Below, piece after piece: positions 22,650 through 37,600 of a stretch of 64,000 nt of DNA. Made by a program: the position numbers and the translations under genes. Numbering within the stretch: position 1 is the first letter of the stretch; each line of letters starts with the position of its first letter. Source of the stretch: Pithys albifrons albifrons (Eukaryota; Chordata; Aves; Passeriformes; Thamnophilidae). The stretch lies in NCBI RefSeq assembly GCF_047495875.1, contig NC_092464.1, positions 6,420,737 to 6,484,736 on the forward strand. The letters run 5' to 3'. Under the pieces are notes generated by a model, which saw nothing but the letters and a program-made list of their open reading frames with translations, did no database searches and had not been told where the DNA came from.

Positions 22650-25600
22650 CTGTCAAAAGGAAAGGTCATGGAGTCATAGACTTGTTTAGATTGGGAAAGA
22701 CCTTTAAAATTATCAAGCCAAATCATTAACCCAGCACTGCCAAGTGTACCACTAAACCACATCCCTAAGCATCACATCCACACACGTCCTCTCTTTGGAT
22801 CCTTTCTCCTTTTTATAACTATAGTAACTTATAACTTCATAATAGAAGTTCCTGACCTGACAGTTTCAAATCATGTAGGTTTTAATATGCATTTCAAATC
22901 AACTCTGAGTTACGTTCTGTCAGTTATTTTTTTTATCTCTATTACCCATACATACGTAGTATTTAAATCTGTGACCCCAAATAAGAATTTTTTTGAGGGC
23001 ACCTGGGTATCAAGTACAGTATCTTCTTGGAAGAGAACTATCCAAAGAAAATGCATTGATTTCTTCCATACATTCACTGTGATGTAGCTTAAGAGCTTGT
23101 ATTTGTTGGGTTTCCTGCTGTCTGACTAAGACCAGGATCCAGGAATTTAAGTGAAGCCGCAAGAGCAGAGGATTGGGACTTTAACGTAAAATCCATCAAA
23201 AGCTCACAGACATATGTACACAGCAGATACCCCACCCTGTGTCAGGGATAAGTCCAAGGGAATACACCTATTGCTGACAAACATAAACTCTCCAGGACTC
23301 AAAAGAGATGCTTATGCACGCACTGTATTAGGCTTTTTTTAAAATTCACTATTGCTGAACTGAATCTGTCATGTTAAGAGACTGTAACAGGCTTAGAAAT
23401 TGAAAACCTGAGTTTTGCATAACTCTTCTGTAAGTACTCTGCTGAAATTTGTACTTTCATTCTAATAGCAACACAAGAAAAAGACGCAGCTGTCTCACAA
23501 AAACTACAAAGGCATTTTATTGTATCTTATACATAAAATCCAGTAATTTGGTAGTTTCCAGTATTTGCAATACCTGCAAAAACACACACTGCTTGTTTTG
23601 ATTTTTTTGACAGCTTTTGTTAGATACAGTTAAAATATGATTTCAGGGAAAGCAGGTATTTATTACACTGCCATAACTGATCACATTAATTGGAAGTATT
23701 TTACAAACTAATCCAGTGTTATCAGTTCACACATGCCTTGTCCATTCATATATTCAGTATAACTCAATCACATAACAAATACTTCCTACATATCCTTTAT
23801 TATGAGAGTTTTCAGCCCTTCTGTAGAAGAAAATGTGTTTTTAAAACTAAACTTTGCCTGTGGCTATCAATCCAAGGGTCACGTCAGTCTATTCAAGTAG
23901 TTAACTAATTTCAGTTATGAATTCTTTCAGTGCTTGGACTGTGTCTTCTACTTCTGCTGCCAGTTTTTAAATCAACCTGTCTTTAAGTCTTACTGGTTAG
24001 ACCAAACCCAGAGAAATTACCTTCAGGAGAAACAGAAATCTCTAATAAAGTTTTTTCATGTTTTGTGTAATAATGTAGTAGAAGCATTACTGCTGTTTCT
24101 GGAAAACATGCTGTTAGATTTTTGTACTGTGCTCCAAAACATTTTCTTCCCTTCTCTAAACCAGGCTATTTAATAGCTCTGCTGTAGTATAAACTTTTCT
24201 GATCTTTTTGGGGTTTTGTTTTGATTTTTTTTTCAAAAATGATCTTGCTTATCCCACCAACCTTCTCCCAAGTAACATTCTGTCTAGACACCAAGCAGTC
24301 TTTGAAACTGGTTACGTCAACTCTACTTTCCTTTTCAACGATGACAGGTGTCTTGATGGGGAAATTAGAGCTCCTAAGTGTCAAAGCACTTTGCATTTTG
24401 CATTCCACGTGGGTGAAACCAGACTTACAGCTCCTCAGGATGAACAGCATAAATAATAAAAAATGACTGATGCACAGGTAATTCTAAAATACACTAAAAC
24501 TGACACTGCAACATAACTGGTGCATTTGGTGAGTTAAAATTGAATTATAAAATGGTGTCAGGAGTTTAACCTATTTGAGATCAGTGGCACTTAAACTGGG
24601 GAGTACATGCAACATGTTGGGGTGAGAAGGAGGGAGTCAAGAGGACTAAAAATCCCTGAAGGGGAGAGAAGGGAGTTCATCTTTCTATATTCACTCAAGT
24701 GCATCCAGTGATGACACTGCCAAAGGGTGAAGGCTGGAGCCCCTTTTCTTCCTTGGAGCAGGGAGCTTCCAGAGCATGCACTGCATTCCCATCTCCTGCA
24801 GGGTGGGGAGGAAGAGGAGGAAGAGGCTGTGCACAGCCGCACAGCATCCTGAAGGGTCTGTAGCCTCCTGAGAGAAGGCAGTAGTGAGGCTAAACCCTGT
24901 TCCTCAGCTTCAACCTGGGCCAACAATTTCCTGACCTGCAGCATTCCTGTGCAGTATGGCCTTTTCCAGGCCTCTTCACATACCTTTTTCCACCATAAAC
25001 ACATACATATACATGTAAATACAGGTCCTCCTTACCTCGGCTCCCTCTCCTTCTTCACACCTCCCACACACATCCACATCCCAGCATCCTCAGTCTAGTG
25101 GATAAAAGACCAGAGGAAGGGCGAGCATGCAGATGGAGCTGCTACAAGTATCTCCAATTAGGGGGTACATGGCGTATGTAAAACAAACAGGTGAATTTGT
25201 GTGAAGTGAGCTAGCAGAGGGAACTGGGGATTGAGTCTGAGGGCTGAGTGGGTGGATAGAGAGGCTGGGGAATGAACAGAGCTGCACACAGAACAGTTAG
25301 GTATGAGATGGAAATGCTGAATGCCTGAAGTGGGTGTTAAGGGAAAACAGACCCTGTGCTTATGTAATATTATGCAAATATATATATTCTATGCAAAATA
25401 ATGCACATTTATTCATAGTATATGCACCTACAAAGGAGAGAAGGGAAGAAAGAAAATGAGGACTAGTTCAAAAGGAAGGAAGGGTTGGCCTTTTGAGAAA
25501 TGTAGTTCCAAATTCAAGTCCATACAGGCAATGGCCAGACATGTAATTTATGTATCACTTCAGTTCCTCATAAACTCTCTTTTGAGAATTTAAATAAAAT

Positions 25601-28600
25601 TTAAGCAGTGCACAGGCTTTATACCAGTTCTCTAAACAGCAGCAAACTACTGTTGCAATTACTTCACTGAGTGCTAATATGTTGAAGTGATTAAAACCTA
25701 CTTCACGCTGCCAAACCGCCAGAGTCTACAGGTGTACTTTTCTTATTCAAAACGGGGCATAAAACTTCTATCCCCACCTAAACCTGCGGGAGGAGAACAC
25801 CATCAAAGGACTGCCTGATTTCTCTGACAGAATAAACTTGCATGACAAAGAGTAAATACTTTTTTTTCTGCAGTTTAACACTTATGTGAACCATGTACAG
25901 GATGCATTACCAATGATTTATGAAGTCAGTGTGACCCAATGACTTCTGTTAAAAACGAAAATGTGGTTCTGGAGCACACTGGAATATTTGTATCATTACT
26001 CTCTGTAATATAACACAGTTTGCTTTTTTATGGGAGTAGACAGAGCAGCTGCAGATACACATTTTTATAGAGTTGCTCCCCATCCTTCTGCCTCCAGCTC
26101 AACTGCCAGGGAAAAAAGTAAAATGTGATTTTGCAAAAGTGAAGTTTGGAATAGAAGCAATAGGTCGGAAAAACAAACTCCACAACTCCATTTCCTATTG
26201 CCACCTAGAGGATTTTCCTCCCTAACTTCAGCAGCCTGAATCACTACTTGGATCTGCACCATCCCATTTATCTCAGTGCCTGCCTAACGGAGGCAGAGAG
26301 CATATGCTCCTATTGTAACAGAATGGAAAATGGGTTAAGATTATCCATGCACAGATGTTGACTTTGATTTGTGCTTGTCTATCCACAGGCAGCAGATGAT
26401 CTTTCAGCAATCAATGCCTAAAACAGCCCTCTGTCCCAGCTGGAGAAGAGCAGCAGTTTTTAATAGTATCTGTGATTCCAAAAGAAATTTTATACAATAC
26501 AAGCAAGAAAATACAGCAATGGCCTGTTGAAATCACTGCCATCCCACACGCTTTCACACCATGTTGGTAACAGGCCACAAGACAGATTTTTGTACAATTC
26601 TTTGAAAATTTCCATTTTGCTATTGGTATAAAATTTTGCTTAATCTTTCAAATTTTCAACAGCCTCATAACACACATACAAAAAAGCACTTGAGCTAAAA
26701 GCCTTCTTTTTATAGCATTAACTAAATTTCTTTCCCATCATCATTTGGGAGACCAATGTGATATTTCAGATACTTTGCTCTCTGTATCACATCAATGTAA
26801 AAATGTGCACTGCCCTAACTTTTTGCAGCTGCTTATTCCTTTCCATTTTGCTTTTGGTTTTTTTTGGTGATCTGGTGCTGGCTGAAGCCCTACAACTGAA
26901 CTGCTGTCATCTAATAACAGCATTATAATAAAGTCATTTTCAGGACAGTGTTTATTATTTTTCTATTATTATTGACATTGTTATTGAAATTTCACAAGTG
27001 TGTATCAATTTGTTATTCTTCTCAATGCCTAATTAAATGTGGACATCTGTCATGAGGACAGGCCATTAAAACGTGTGCAACTCTTGACATTTAGAGATGT
27101 TTACATATTGCTAAAATAACAAATGTGTTGGTAAGCAGTTATACAAACTTACAGAGCTCACAGGGACAGGTAAGGGCAGAAGTAACATGATTTCTTAAAA
27201 CAGATTTCAGTGAGCTTTGATGAATTCACTGTCATAGCCAAATCACTGGATGGGGACTGGTCTTAAGTTCGACTTTCTCCACAATTTTGGCCAAATTCTG
27301 TTCTTGGTTACAGTTTCTAAAATTAGAAGAAGGACAAGATTGATAATATCTATGGAATCCTTAAGTGTCACAATAAATAATGAAGACATTTGCTAATGGC
27401 ATCTAGGGTAAGTTTAAGCATCTGGATTAACTAATGCCATCTTCATGGTCATAATCAGATAACCACATGGCAAAGCAGTCCCTAGAAGGTTCAGTTTGGA
27501 GTTTATGAGATAGAAAACTCCATTCTTACATGAACAGCAGAAAAGGAGTATATGAAGTGTAATGGTAGAACAGCAGAAAATTACATGAGAAGAAAACAGA
27601 GTGTTACTATTACTGGAAATTTTAAACACACACAAATGTTACTGTATTTTCATTTTACATTGGACTAGTTACAGCTTCCCAGAACGGTAAGAAAATTACC
27701 TTCTTCTGAAAGGCTACAGATCATTTTTAAAAGGACTCATGAATCCCAAAGTGGTATTTTGCCACCTAGTGACTAGAAACTGAAAATCAACTGTGCAGAG
27801 AATTAGCAGAAGGGACTAACAAGCCCTTCATCAGCCAGACACAGCTCTGGATTGTCAATTATCCATGATTCTCTTAGAACCTGGCAAACAGAAATCACAT
27901 TCAATCATGCCTTAACTGCCAGCACACACTGACGGGTCCTTGCATCAGAGTGTACCATCATCAAACACTTTAAAATGACAGCTCCAGAAATTCCCTCAAC
28001 ACTCCAGTAACCATTTCTTCACTCTCTGTGAGACCCTACCTCGAGTTTGGACTGAGTCACACTGCAAACAGAAGTGACTGAAAACAAGCATGCACAGTTC
28101 TCTGTGATATGGTACTTCCAACTGCATCTGGCAGTAACAAAATTAATACTTCTATCACATTTTTTGGTGGACAGAATGCAAGGACATCATTCTTGTCACT
28201 CAAAATAAGACTGCAGCTTTCTCTGAATAGCCATTTGTTTTGTTGTAGCTGTAACCTGAAGCACGATACTGACCATCAGATCCTTTACTGTAGATATAAC
28301 ATTATTCCTGCTGATATGATCTCAGGTTTGATAGCCCAGAGTTTTACTATAATTTGATACTAAATTCTACATAGAAACAGACTTTCTCTCAGTACAAACA
28401 ATCCCTTTGCTATCGATATAACTTTATTTACTTGACCATTGTGACAGCAATAACTGCCTTCACTAAAGTTCCTTCTGGATTTGTGTTAGGCAGCATTGAT
28501 TCTGGTGATAATGTTTTCCCCCAATATCTGGCATTGAGAAGAACTGAGGGGTGTGAAGGCAGACCTAGCAATAGACAACACTACAGACAAAATTCATAGT

Positions 28601-31600
28601 AACAAACTGCAGATACAAGCACTCCAAAATGCAAATCTATGTACTTAAGAAAAAATTGATTTGTTATGGCTGGTGGTCTGATTGCTATTGCCAAATCACT
28701 TGGCAAACTAAAAAGAAAAAAATAATTAAGACAGTAAAAAAACAAAAGCTGTTTCTGAATACATAGTTATGGCATTAAAACACACTCAAATTCCCTTTTT
28801 ATTTTTCTTTAATAAAGGAGGATGTATATACATTATGTATATAATAAATTGTATTTACATAATGATAGACTACTGATTTCAGAGAATCCATTTAGTTTAC
28901 TTAACACTGAATCCACTGCAATCCCCAACACCCCTTTCTCTATAATAACATAACCTTTGGGATAGGTACAGTGTTTAATAAAAGCAATCCCATTAATATA
29001 ACCTGCACCTTCAGTGTCTCTTCTTCTCCAATCTTAACCTAGTGTCTATTACATTCATTTGTACTTGATGTGTAAGTTCAGGGCTGAGAGAGCTCTGGCC
29101 ATTTACAGCAGCTGATCTAAGATGGACCCTTTGCACAAAGTTAATGGGATGTATATAACGGGCCTGGATCCATTAGTTACCTGTGTAGCCTTGAGACCAC
29201 TTGGAGCAGCCAAGAAACAAGTAATACTTCCCAGGTTTATTTCTTCCTTTAACAAAGATTCCTTCCCCTATAGTATCTTGGTAAGAGACAACCTTTGTTG
29301 GTTTTGAAAGCTGACTGGGGAAAACCGTCAAATACCATCAGAGATGGGCTGATTCCGATGGGATGAAGTTCAACAAGGCCAAGTGCCGGGTCCTGCACTT
29401 TGGCCACAACAACCCCATGCAGCGCTACAGGCTGGGCACAGAGTGGCTGGAGAGCAGGCAGGCAGAAAGAGACCTGGGGGGACTGATGGACAGGAAGCTC
29501 AACAGGAGCCAACAGTGTGCCCAGGTGGCCAAGAAGGCCAATGGGATTCTGGCCTGGATCAAAACTAGCGTGGCCAGCAGGCCCAGGGCAGTGACCCTTC
29601 CCCTGGACTCTGCATTGGTGAGGCCACACCTTGAGTGTTCAGTTCTGGGCCCCTCAGTTCAGGAAAGATATTGAGGGGCTGGAGCGGGTCCAGAGAAGAG
29701 CAACGAGGCTGGAGAAGGGACTGGAGCACAAGCCCTATGGGGAGAGGCTGAGGGAGCTGGGGGTGTTTAGCCTGGAGAAGAGGAGGCTCAGAGGTGACCT
29801 ATCACTGTCTAGAACTACCTGAAGGGAAGTTCTAGCCAGGTGGGGGTTGGTCTCTTCTCCCAGGCACTCAGCAACAGGACAAGGGGGCACAGGCTCAAGC
29901 TCTGCCAGGGCAAATTTAAGTTGGAGATCAGCAAAAAGTTCTTTCCAGAGAGAGTAATCAGGCATTGGAATGGGCTGCCCAGAGAGGGGGTGGATTCACC
30001 ATCCCTGGAGGTTTTTAAACTGAGATTGGCTGTGGCACTGAGTGCCATGATCTGGTAAAGAGACTGGAGTTGTACCAAGGGTTGGACTTGATGATCCTGG
30101 AGGTCTTTTCCAACCCAATCCATTCTATGATTCTATGATTCCATGATCTTATATTTGAGACCTGCGATTTGTTTCCCAATTATTTGCTAGACATAGGGGA
30201 CAAGTAGCTGCACCTTCTGGCACAGTTATTGTGCATCTCTGGCTCAGCCTTATCATTCAATTTAGAAATTTAAACAGCAAACACAATTCCAGCATGAACC
30301 TACATATCAGTAAAAAGTACAGTCAAATGCCTTCTTCAAACAACAAAGAAAATGTTACCTAAACTGTGCTTTGATTTGCCAACCACAGCCAATTCTTAAA
30401 TAAGGATTTACTACGATGGCATTGGGAATAGGAAGGGTGGAGCACTGAGCAGGATGTAGTTCAATTACTGCAGAATTTGTATTTCAAAGGGCTAATCTGC
30501 TGACAGAGGAAAATCACTAAAGTGATAATCACTGGAGAGCAGTAATGTATAAAACAAGACAATGTCACTTTGATTTGATCTGGACAAAGATGAAAAACCT
30601 GCAACCGTCTCTCCAATGACACAGAACAGATTTTTCCTGTTGGCATTCTATTTTACATATATTCTCAAAATATGTTTTTCAGATACCAAGCACGGTCATC
30701 AATCTACTCTTTGCAATAAAACCTCCACTGGAGACAGATGAAATGACAGAACATATCTGAGGATAAAGCAAGTTCAGCCAACAGACAGAACAATGTTGGC
30801 ACTTAAGGAGTTCAAGGTTAATTCCCTTTCTCGAATTAGAGACCAAATGGTACCAGTGTCCAAGCAGGAACTGGGAACAAGGCCATGACCAATGCTCTGT
30901 TTTTCCTCTGAAGTGATCTAAAAATAATCTTTTTGGATGTCTGATGACAAAAACACCACCATGTAAAACCATGGATACAGATTTCACCGCTCCTTTAGCC
31001 AAAGCCAAGGAAACTAAGATTGGAGAGAAGATCTGAAACAAATCAATGCAGACACATTCAATGTAGCACTTCTGTGTTTTGTTTTTTTCACAGTTCTAGT
31101 CTGAGACAATAAAAACATTAGAAAGAAGCTCAGCTTTAACAGTTGCATTGCCAGGTTACAGGTTCTGAGTTTCAGCACTACCATGTGCAGTGCAGCACCT
31201 CTCCTTGAGCAGCACATACAGAGAAAAGGGACATTTCACAAGCCCACATCAGCTTCACAAGCCCAGACAATGAGGACTAAAACCCTTTCATTTCAAAGTC
31301 ACTTGTGTGAATCTGGCAGAGTGCTCTCTAAAGAGATACCATTCCTTCACAACTCTGAGTGTTCTTGGGTTGGGGACAGAATTCCACACTACCAAAATCA
31401 ATGGCAATGACTGCCATTATATCCAAGGTGTCTACTTGGACAGAACTTCTCTCCAATGCTTTGACATGCTGTGTTCCATCTTCTAAGTGTATGTGTTGTT
31501 AAAAGGAAAAAAAATAACCAACCAATCAAAACCCACAATATACCACCCTACTCCAATGTCTCTCTCACCAAAGTGCAACTGCAATAGAGAGCACAAGAAC

Positions 31601-34600
31601 TTGAGCCATAAAGACATTGCAAAATAAAGAAAACCGCAATTCTCAGCCCTCAGCCTGTGTTTAATTAGACTTAGGAGCACAGCCAAAGAGGATCCAAATC
31701 AAAAGAAACACGACAAAATCAGTATTTTCCTTTTCTCACCTGTACTTAAATGCAGCTTAAATAAAAATCAGCTTACAATGAATCTCATTGTAGGAAACTG
31801 AATAAAAGTATTTATGAATGTGGCCAAATGGTGACATGCACACATGAACCCCACAATTCCATGGTTTTCAATCTGACACTGAGCTTCACTTCATAGTTTA
31901 TATTAAGATCAAAACTGCTAAAAATAGTCTTTTAACGAGTGTTGTCATCAAGCCCAAAGACAATAAGGACATCTTGGCAACAGACAAACACAGAACACTA
32001 TGACAATCAAAGCAACGTGGACTTTTTGTGCCACTATTATTTCATCACCATATCCTGGTATGAAGTTATTTCAAATAAAGCCAGTAAAATGCAGTGCCTG
32101 CTCTCATTTTTACCTGTGGAATACTAAAATTTACATTTCAAAACCAGGATGGAGAGAGAGAATCATTTTTCAGAAAATGTAATCTTTCTCTTCTAAGTAA
32201 ACACTTTCCCAAGAGAAAAAGAAGAAAAAGATGACCAAGATTAAAGTGAAGCTGTTGATAGATGCAGTTGATAGATGATTCAACTTCTTCCTGGAAATGA
32301 TTTCCACTTATAAAATGTTCAAGTCAGCTCAGGATTTTTAATTCTTTGCTATGTAAGATGAATATATATTTTTAAGGATGAAAAATAAATGCAATATCCT
32401 GACAGCCACATGGAAGTAAGTTCCAGCAAGCTTTGTGCAAGCCTGGAGAACTCTGCACCATTCTGCATGACAGTAAGCCAAATGCTCAGCTGGAAAGATC
32501 TCCCTCCTGTTACCAGCTATGTGCTTTTGGACACATCACATGCTGTCACCAGGAAGCACTGGACAACTCTGTGTGCTGTCTCTATCTTTCTACAGCAGTG
32601 TAAAACAATGCCAGTGAAGCCAGTGTGGGTGGTTTTCTATTGTATTGAGTAATTAAGCATTTTGTGGAAGGATCTGACAGTCATCAGCACTGGCAGAAGA
32701 GAGAGAGGCAAAGAAAGGCCTGGAAAGTATAAGAGGAAATGGTGAAGTGAGCACTCTCCCTCTGGGTGGCATGGAATGATTGCCAGTCTAAAGCTGCCCT
32801 TGTCACTAACTTATCATGTGGCACTGCTCATACCCCTTAACCATGGCTTATTTATTTATCCACTTGAAAGTGAGCACAGTTGTCACCTTCCTCACAGAGA
32901 TGTGGTGAGAGCTGAAGCTTCGAACTGCCACTGAACACGAAAAAGATAAATTACTATTACTGCATTTTCATATGCAGAACATATGACTGTTTGAAAAAAA
33001 AAGTAACAAACCCAAAGCCGTGATTTCGTCACACTCAAGGTCTGAAGTGTGTGGGTGGAGACATAAAGGACAGGTTTTCAAGAAGTAAACAGGTAAAAGC
33101 AAATGGGAAAAACCACATTTTATCATGACTGATTTCCAAATTCAATCAAATGGAAATCAGCTGTATATTTGTAATGGAGCAATAGTGCCTAAATCTTATC
33201 ACTAAACAAGCCACTGTTAAAAGCCTTTTGTGTCTCTCATATTCCTTTGAAACAGAGGCTTGTTATAGGAAGCTCATCCATTGCTCTTCAGAGATCAAGT
33301 TGGACAGCTGAATCACTAACAAGCTGAAGATGCAGTTGATACAAATACTTATTTTCAAGAAAAAGTGTTTTATTTCAAGAGGTGCAAAAGACAGCATTTA
33401 TTATTTACATTACACCAGCTTTCATCTAGCAACTGAAAACAGCAATAACATCTCACTGCAGTGGGGGCAGAAGGTAACACTCCCTTGAATAATTTACTAC
33501 ACTTAAGACTCTACAAATGTCTAAACACAAGCCTACAAAGAGTAAGTCAGGGTAAACAATAATAAATTCACCTCTCGACTTGATAGCCTTTCCTATCTGT
33601 CTGTCAGTGATGGTTTTCCAGGAATTGTGCATGATCAATCCTAAATCTTCTGAGTATTTTAAGTAGGTAATAAAAATGGGGGACTAAAAGAAAGGGGATA
33701 TCAGTACAATGGACCAGTGATTATACTGCATTCACCTAAAATCTACTGAACTTGAATGATGTTTTCCAATTGATTCTGGCATGCTCAGAATCTCAGCTGC
33801 AAGGTCTCACCCAAGTGCTGCCTATGGGATATCCCCAAACAACTGCTTGAGCAATTAAATTAGCACAGGCATTCCAGTACCCTGCACAGATTTGAGAAAC
33901 CCACACTAGCTTTGTATTGCACTGTTTCTAAAGTTTCTAATGCTTGAATAGATGCCTGCACAGCAGCAAACTCCACTAACTCCCTGCTTAGATACTGCCA
34001 TGTATTAAACAAGTCAGAAAACAGTTTGACTGCAGTCTGTGAACAGACATGAAATAGATCTCTTTGTAAATAGAACGCATTATTTAAAAATTATACTTTT
34101 TCATGTATAGGCAAGATGCAACATCTCTGCTGATCTTGACCCTACTAATGTTGGACATTTTATACATTTTGCATGTACTAAGATGAAAAACTTTGTTTTA
34201 TCAAGATACAGTATCAATTTTAAATAAATAAATCATTACCATTGCACTATTAACCCAGCAACATATATACATACCTGGTAAGTAACACTCTTCTTTCCAT
34301 CCTCATTTGTTTGAGGCAAGGTCAGAGGTCCAGAAACTACCCAAACATCCTCAAATCTCTCCGTCAACTCCCGACAATACATTTCCATTCTGGAACATAT
34401 TTGTCAGACAGGGAAAAGTCAGCTGGAAAAACTTAACAATCTTTGAGACACATTGTGAAGGGAAGGATAACTACTGGCAGTTAGGGAGCATTTTTCCAGA
34501 CTCGTATGACTGACTCCCAAGCCAAGAAGGTAAAATGCAGGCCCAAGTTATGCTTCCCACTTATGCCAGGTTCACTTACTCACAGACATGTGTTATTGCA

Positions 34601-37600
34601 CACACCTGAAAATGGTTTCTGCATCTCACCACCTGTCTGAATAACTGAGTTCTCCACTTACTCCCATACTTGACACTAGAAATACACTGTTGATGGTCAC
34701 TTCAGATTAGTAAAATAAAATTCTTTTAAACATCAGGTTGTGATGTTCTTACTTTCAAAGGTTTTACCCTATTATTGGCTTTGTATGTTTGTTCCCAGGG
34801 AACCAAGGTCCTGCAGCACCCAGCTCTTTCCCTAGCTCAAAGTACTGGGGAAAGTTTCTGCATGCCACTCTCACTAAGTCCACTTTTTTACATATATATA
34901 TATGTATATATATATATAAATGTTCAAAAATAAAGTAGTACCCTCCAGAAATACTACCACTATTTTTACTTTTTAAACTAATTTATTCAGTTTACAGCAT
35001 ATAACATTTCTCAAATAAGGAAGTTTCTGGATCATGCCTATTTTACATAAAACAAATTATTAACAAGGCCAGGTTGGGCAGCGCTTGGAGCCTGGTCTAG
35101 TGGAAGGGACTGGAACTTGATGATTCTTAAAAGTCTCCTCCAACACAAACCATTCTGTGATTTCGATTATAACCCATCTTTGATGTAACACCTCAACTGT
35201 TATAGAAATCACATACAGCGAGCACCCATTGGTCCTCTGCAAATATAACAGTTGCACTTCACACAAATGGACAATCAGACCAGAGTGTTAGACTGATAAA
35301 CCCACCTAATCTGGCTGCCTCTGAAAGGAGGTTTCACCCTCTTCTCGGTCTCATCCCTGTTCCTCACACCTCTCTGTTGGGCCACTTTAGTAGTCTTTGT
35401 CAGTCAACAACCCTGAACAAAACCAGTCTCTTTTTTGTGCTGTATTAGTGAGCTAAATCAGCACACACAAATCAAATTAGAAGAATGAGCCCCACAAATA
35501 AGAATGAGCAGGAACAAGCCCTTTCTTCATGTGGTAACAGCAAAGTATTAACAAGCTAATTTTTTTCCTGCTGTCACCAGCTTTACTTCCAAGGAGCTCA
35601 GCTCCTCAGGCTGTCTCACAGCATGGCAATACAAACACCAACTGGCAAAAGAAAGAGTGGGAATAAATGCTGCTAGGGAGAAAACTGGTTTTGGTGGCAG
35701 CAGGGACAGAGGTCAGATTACAGTGACCATAAAATCACACACAACAAGACAGAAAACAACAGTCAAACATGAGGAAAGAAAGAAGTATGCATGTCGGTTG
35801 GAAGAGAATGAGGAATACTGAGGTGCAATTAGACCACACCACGGAGCCAAACTAACAGCTTACTATCTAATAGCTTGCTGGAAGATACATTCCTGCCTCT
35901 CCTTTCCTACTGCTTCTCTTGTCTGTTCCAGCTGACCAGTCCTAATCCATCTTCCATGTTGGTTCTTGCACTCAGTTTTCTAATCTGGCAGAAACATAAC
36001 CAAGCAAAACAAAATGAGGATCAGTTTAACTGGGCTGGCAAATGGAACTGACTCACCACAGTCAGGCTGAAACCAGAGTGGAACTGGGAAAACACCAAAA
36101 ACACAAGATGGATAGTAAACACCACTTAAGAGAACAACAGACACTTAAACTGACTAAGCTGGATTGTCCTATCTGAAACTCTGAAGAAATTTCAAGAAAC
36201 AAAAAATTAAAACAAGAGAAAGCAAGAGAGTACTGAAGCCAGGAAAGGATACAGCACATGTGAAATATGGTAGCCTTAAAAGTATTTATTATTAAAGAAA
36301 TGACTGACAAAAAGAAGTGGCACCACTGCCTTGTTCATATATTTAAATTCTGGCAACAGGGTGATGGGGCTGGGAAAAAGTGGCAATGACTGCTTAAATT
36401 GCAAGGCTGATAGTGCAAGGGGAAATTTTCACTCTCCAGAATTTCATGATTAGGCAGAGATCCTGCTTAAGGGAAATAAAGAGGGTTTCTCACTTTGAAT
36501 TGGTACAAATGCCTAGCTTTGGTATAAGGAAAATTTGTGCTCAAACAGTTATTAAAAAAGATATAATATACAGTAATATAACTGTACTGAATGCCTCATA
36601 TGGTTTTATATGCACTCATGTAAAACAGCAAAGCAGTGTGTAGCTGAATGACGATGCATTTTTGATGGATTTTTAGTCCAACACTGTATATAATTTTGCT
36701 GACCTTCTCTTGACTGAACCTTGAGAAAATTATCATCTTCCCCTCCTGTTTCTGAGCCTTCACATTCTATAAGTCCTGTGCAAGAAGCACTGGGTGAATG
36801 CTACTGCTACTATGTTTTCTTCTGCTCAAAGGAAAGAATAAAAACCTTACATGAAGAAAGTTTAAATTTATTAAGCACTCCCTTCACCTCAAATTTGATC
36901 CAGTCAGTGCTCACAAGTGACAGAGAACCTGCCTGGCTGCTACTTGGAAGCCAGTACCAGAAGAAACAAGAGCTCAAGTAGTCATAACTCAGTGGGGAGC
37001 GCTCAGTTCTTCGATTCAAAGTGAACCAATGTCCACACACAGAGATCTGAATACTCTCACACTGGAAGCACTTTTTTGAGGAAGATCTAAACCCTTTCCT
37101 TGCTTCTACTGAACCTTCTTTAAGGACAGAGATGTTAAGCCTGGGACTTTTACCCACATCAGTCAGAAGTAATTTTATCTATTCTAAATAGACATCCTCT
37201 ACAGTTTGACTGAATAAAGAACTAAAGTAGTAATTATACTGTTCTTGCATGGTGAGGACTGAGCAGTCTTTCATCTCATAGAAAGTTCCTGTGATCTCTA
37301 CAGATAGCCCATAAAGTGCTCCAGAACACCTGGATGTGAAGTAGCTTTAAAAATAAAGCATTTTTTATTTATGCCACTGCCTGGTATTTTTCACTTGTTT
37401 TACTTAGAAGAAATTTCTCACCTGTTCCAAAACCCAGCATTATTTTCATAATTCTGAGGCACAATGTTGGACAGATAAAATGTTTCAGCCATAGCTCTCT
37501 GCATAGAGAAAGAAAATAATATAATTTCATTGAAACATTTATGAGCTGAAAACACACTGGAGTAATTTTTGGACCAAGATCCCATTTCTAGTTTAGTTTT

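Larger units (their letters stand above)
22650..34274 (-). other. EXOG: EXOG intron 5 (11.6 kb)
   Basis: The largest intron of the gene. It holds a sense-oriented CR1 tail next to the exon 6 acceptor, a longer antisense CR1 copy (about 29,345-30,147), a GC-richer open segment near 24,590-25,010, POU-octamer-like motifs near 25,370-25,430 and a short palindrome near 28,825-28,843. The remainder is AT-rich unique sequence with no recognised exon. Confidence 0.8.
34390..37421 (-). other. EXOG: EXOG intron 4
   Basis: About 3.0 kb. It contains a TA microsatellite (34,891-34,920) and one CR1 3' fragment (35,070-35,165). The rest appears unique and non-coding. Confidence 0.8.

Noticed and set aside
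29363..29822. Two overlapping plus-strand frames resembling a protein-coding gene
   Set aside because: These are the frameshifted end of CR1 ORF2; annotated as a mobile element.
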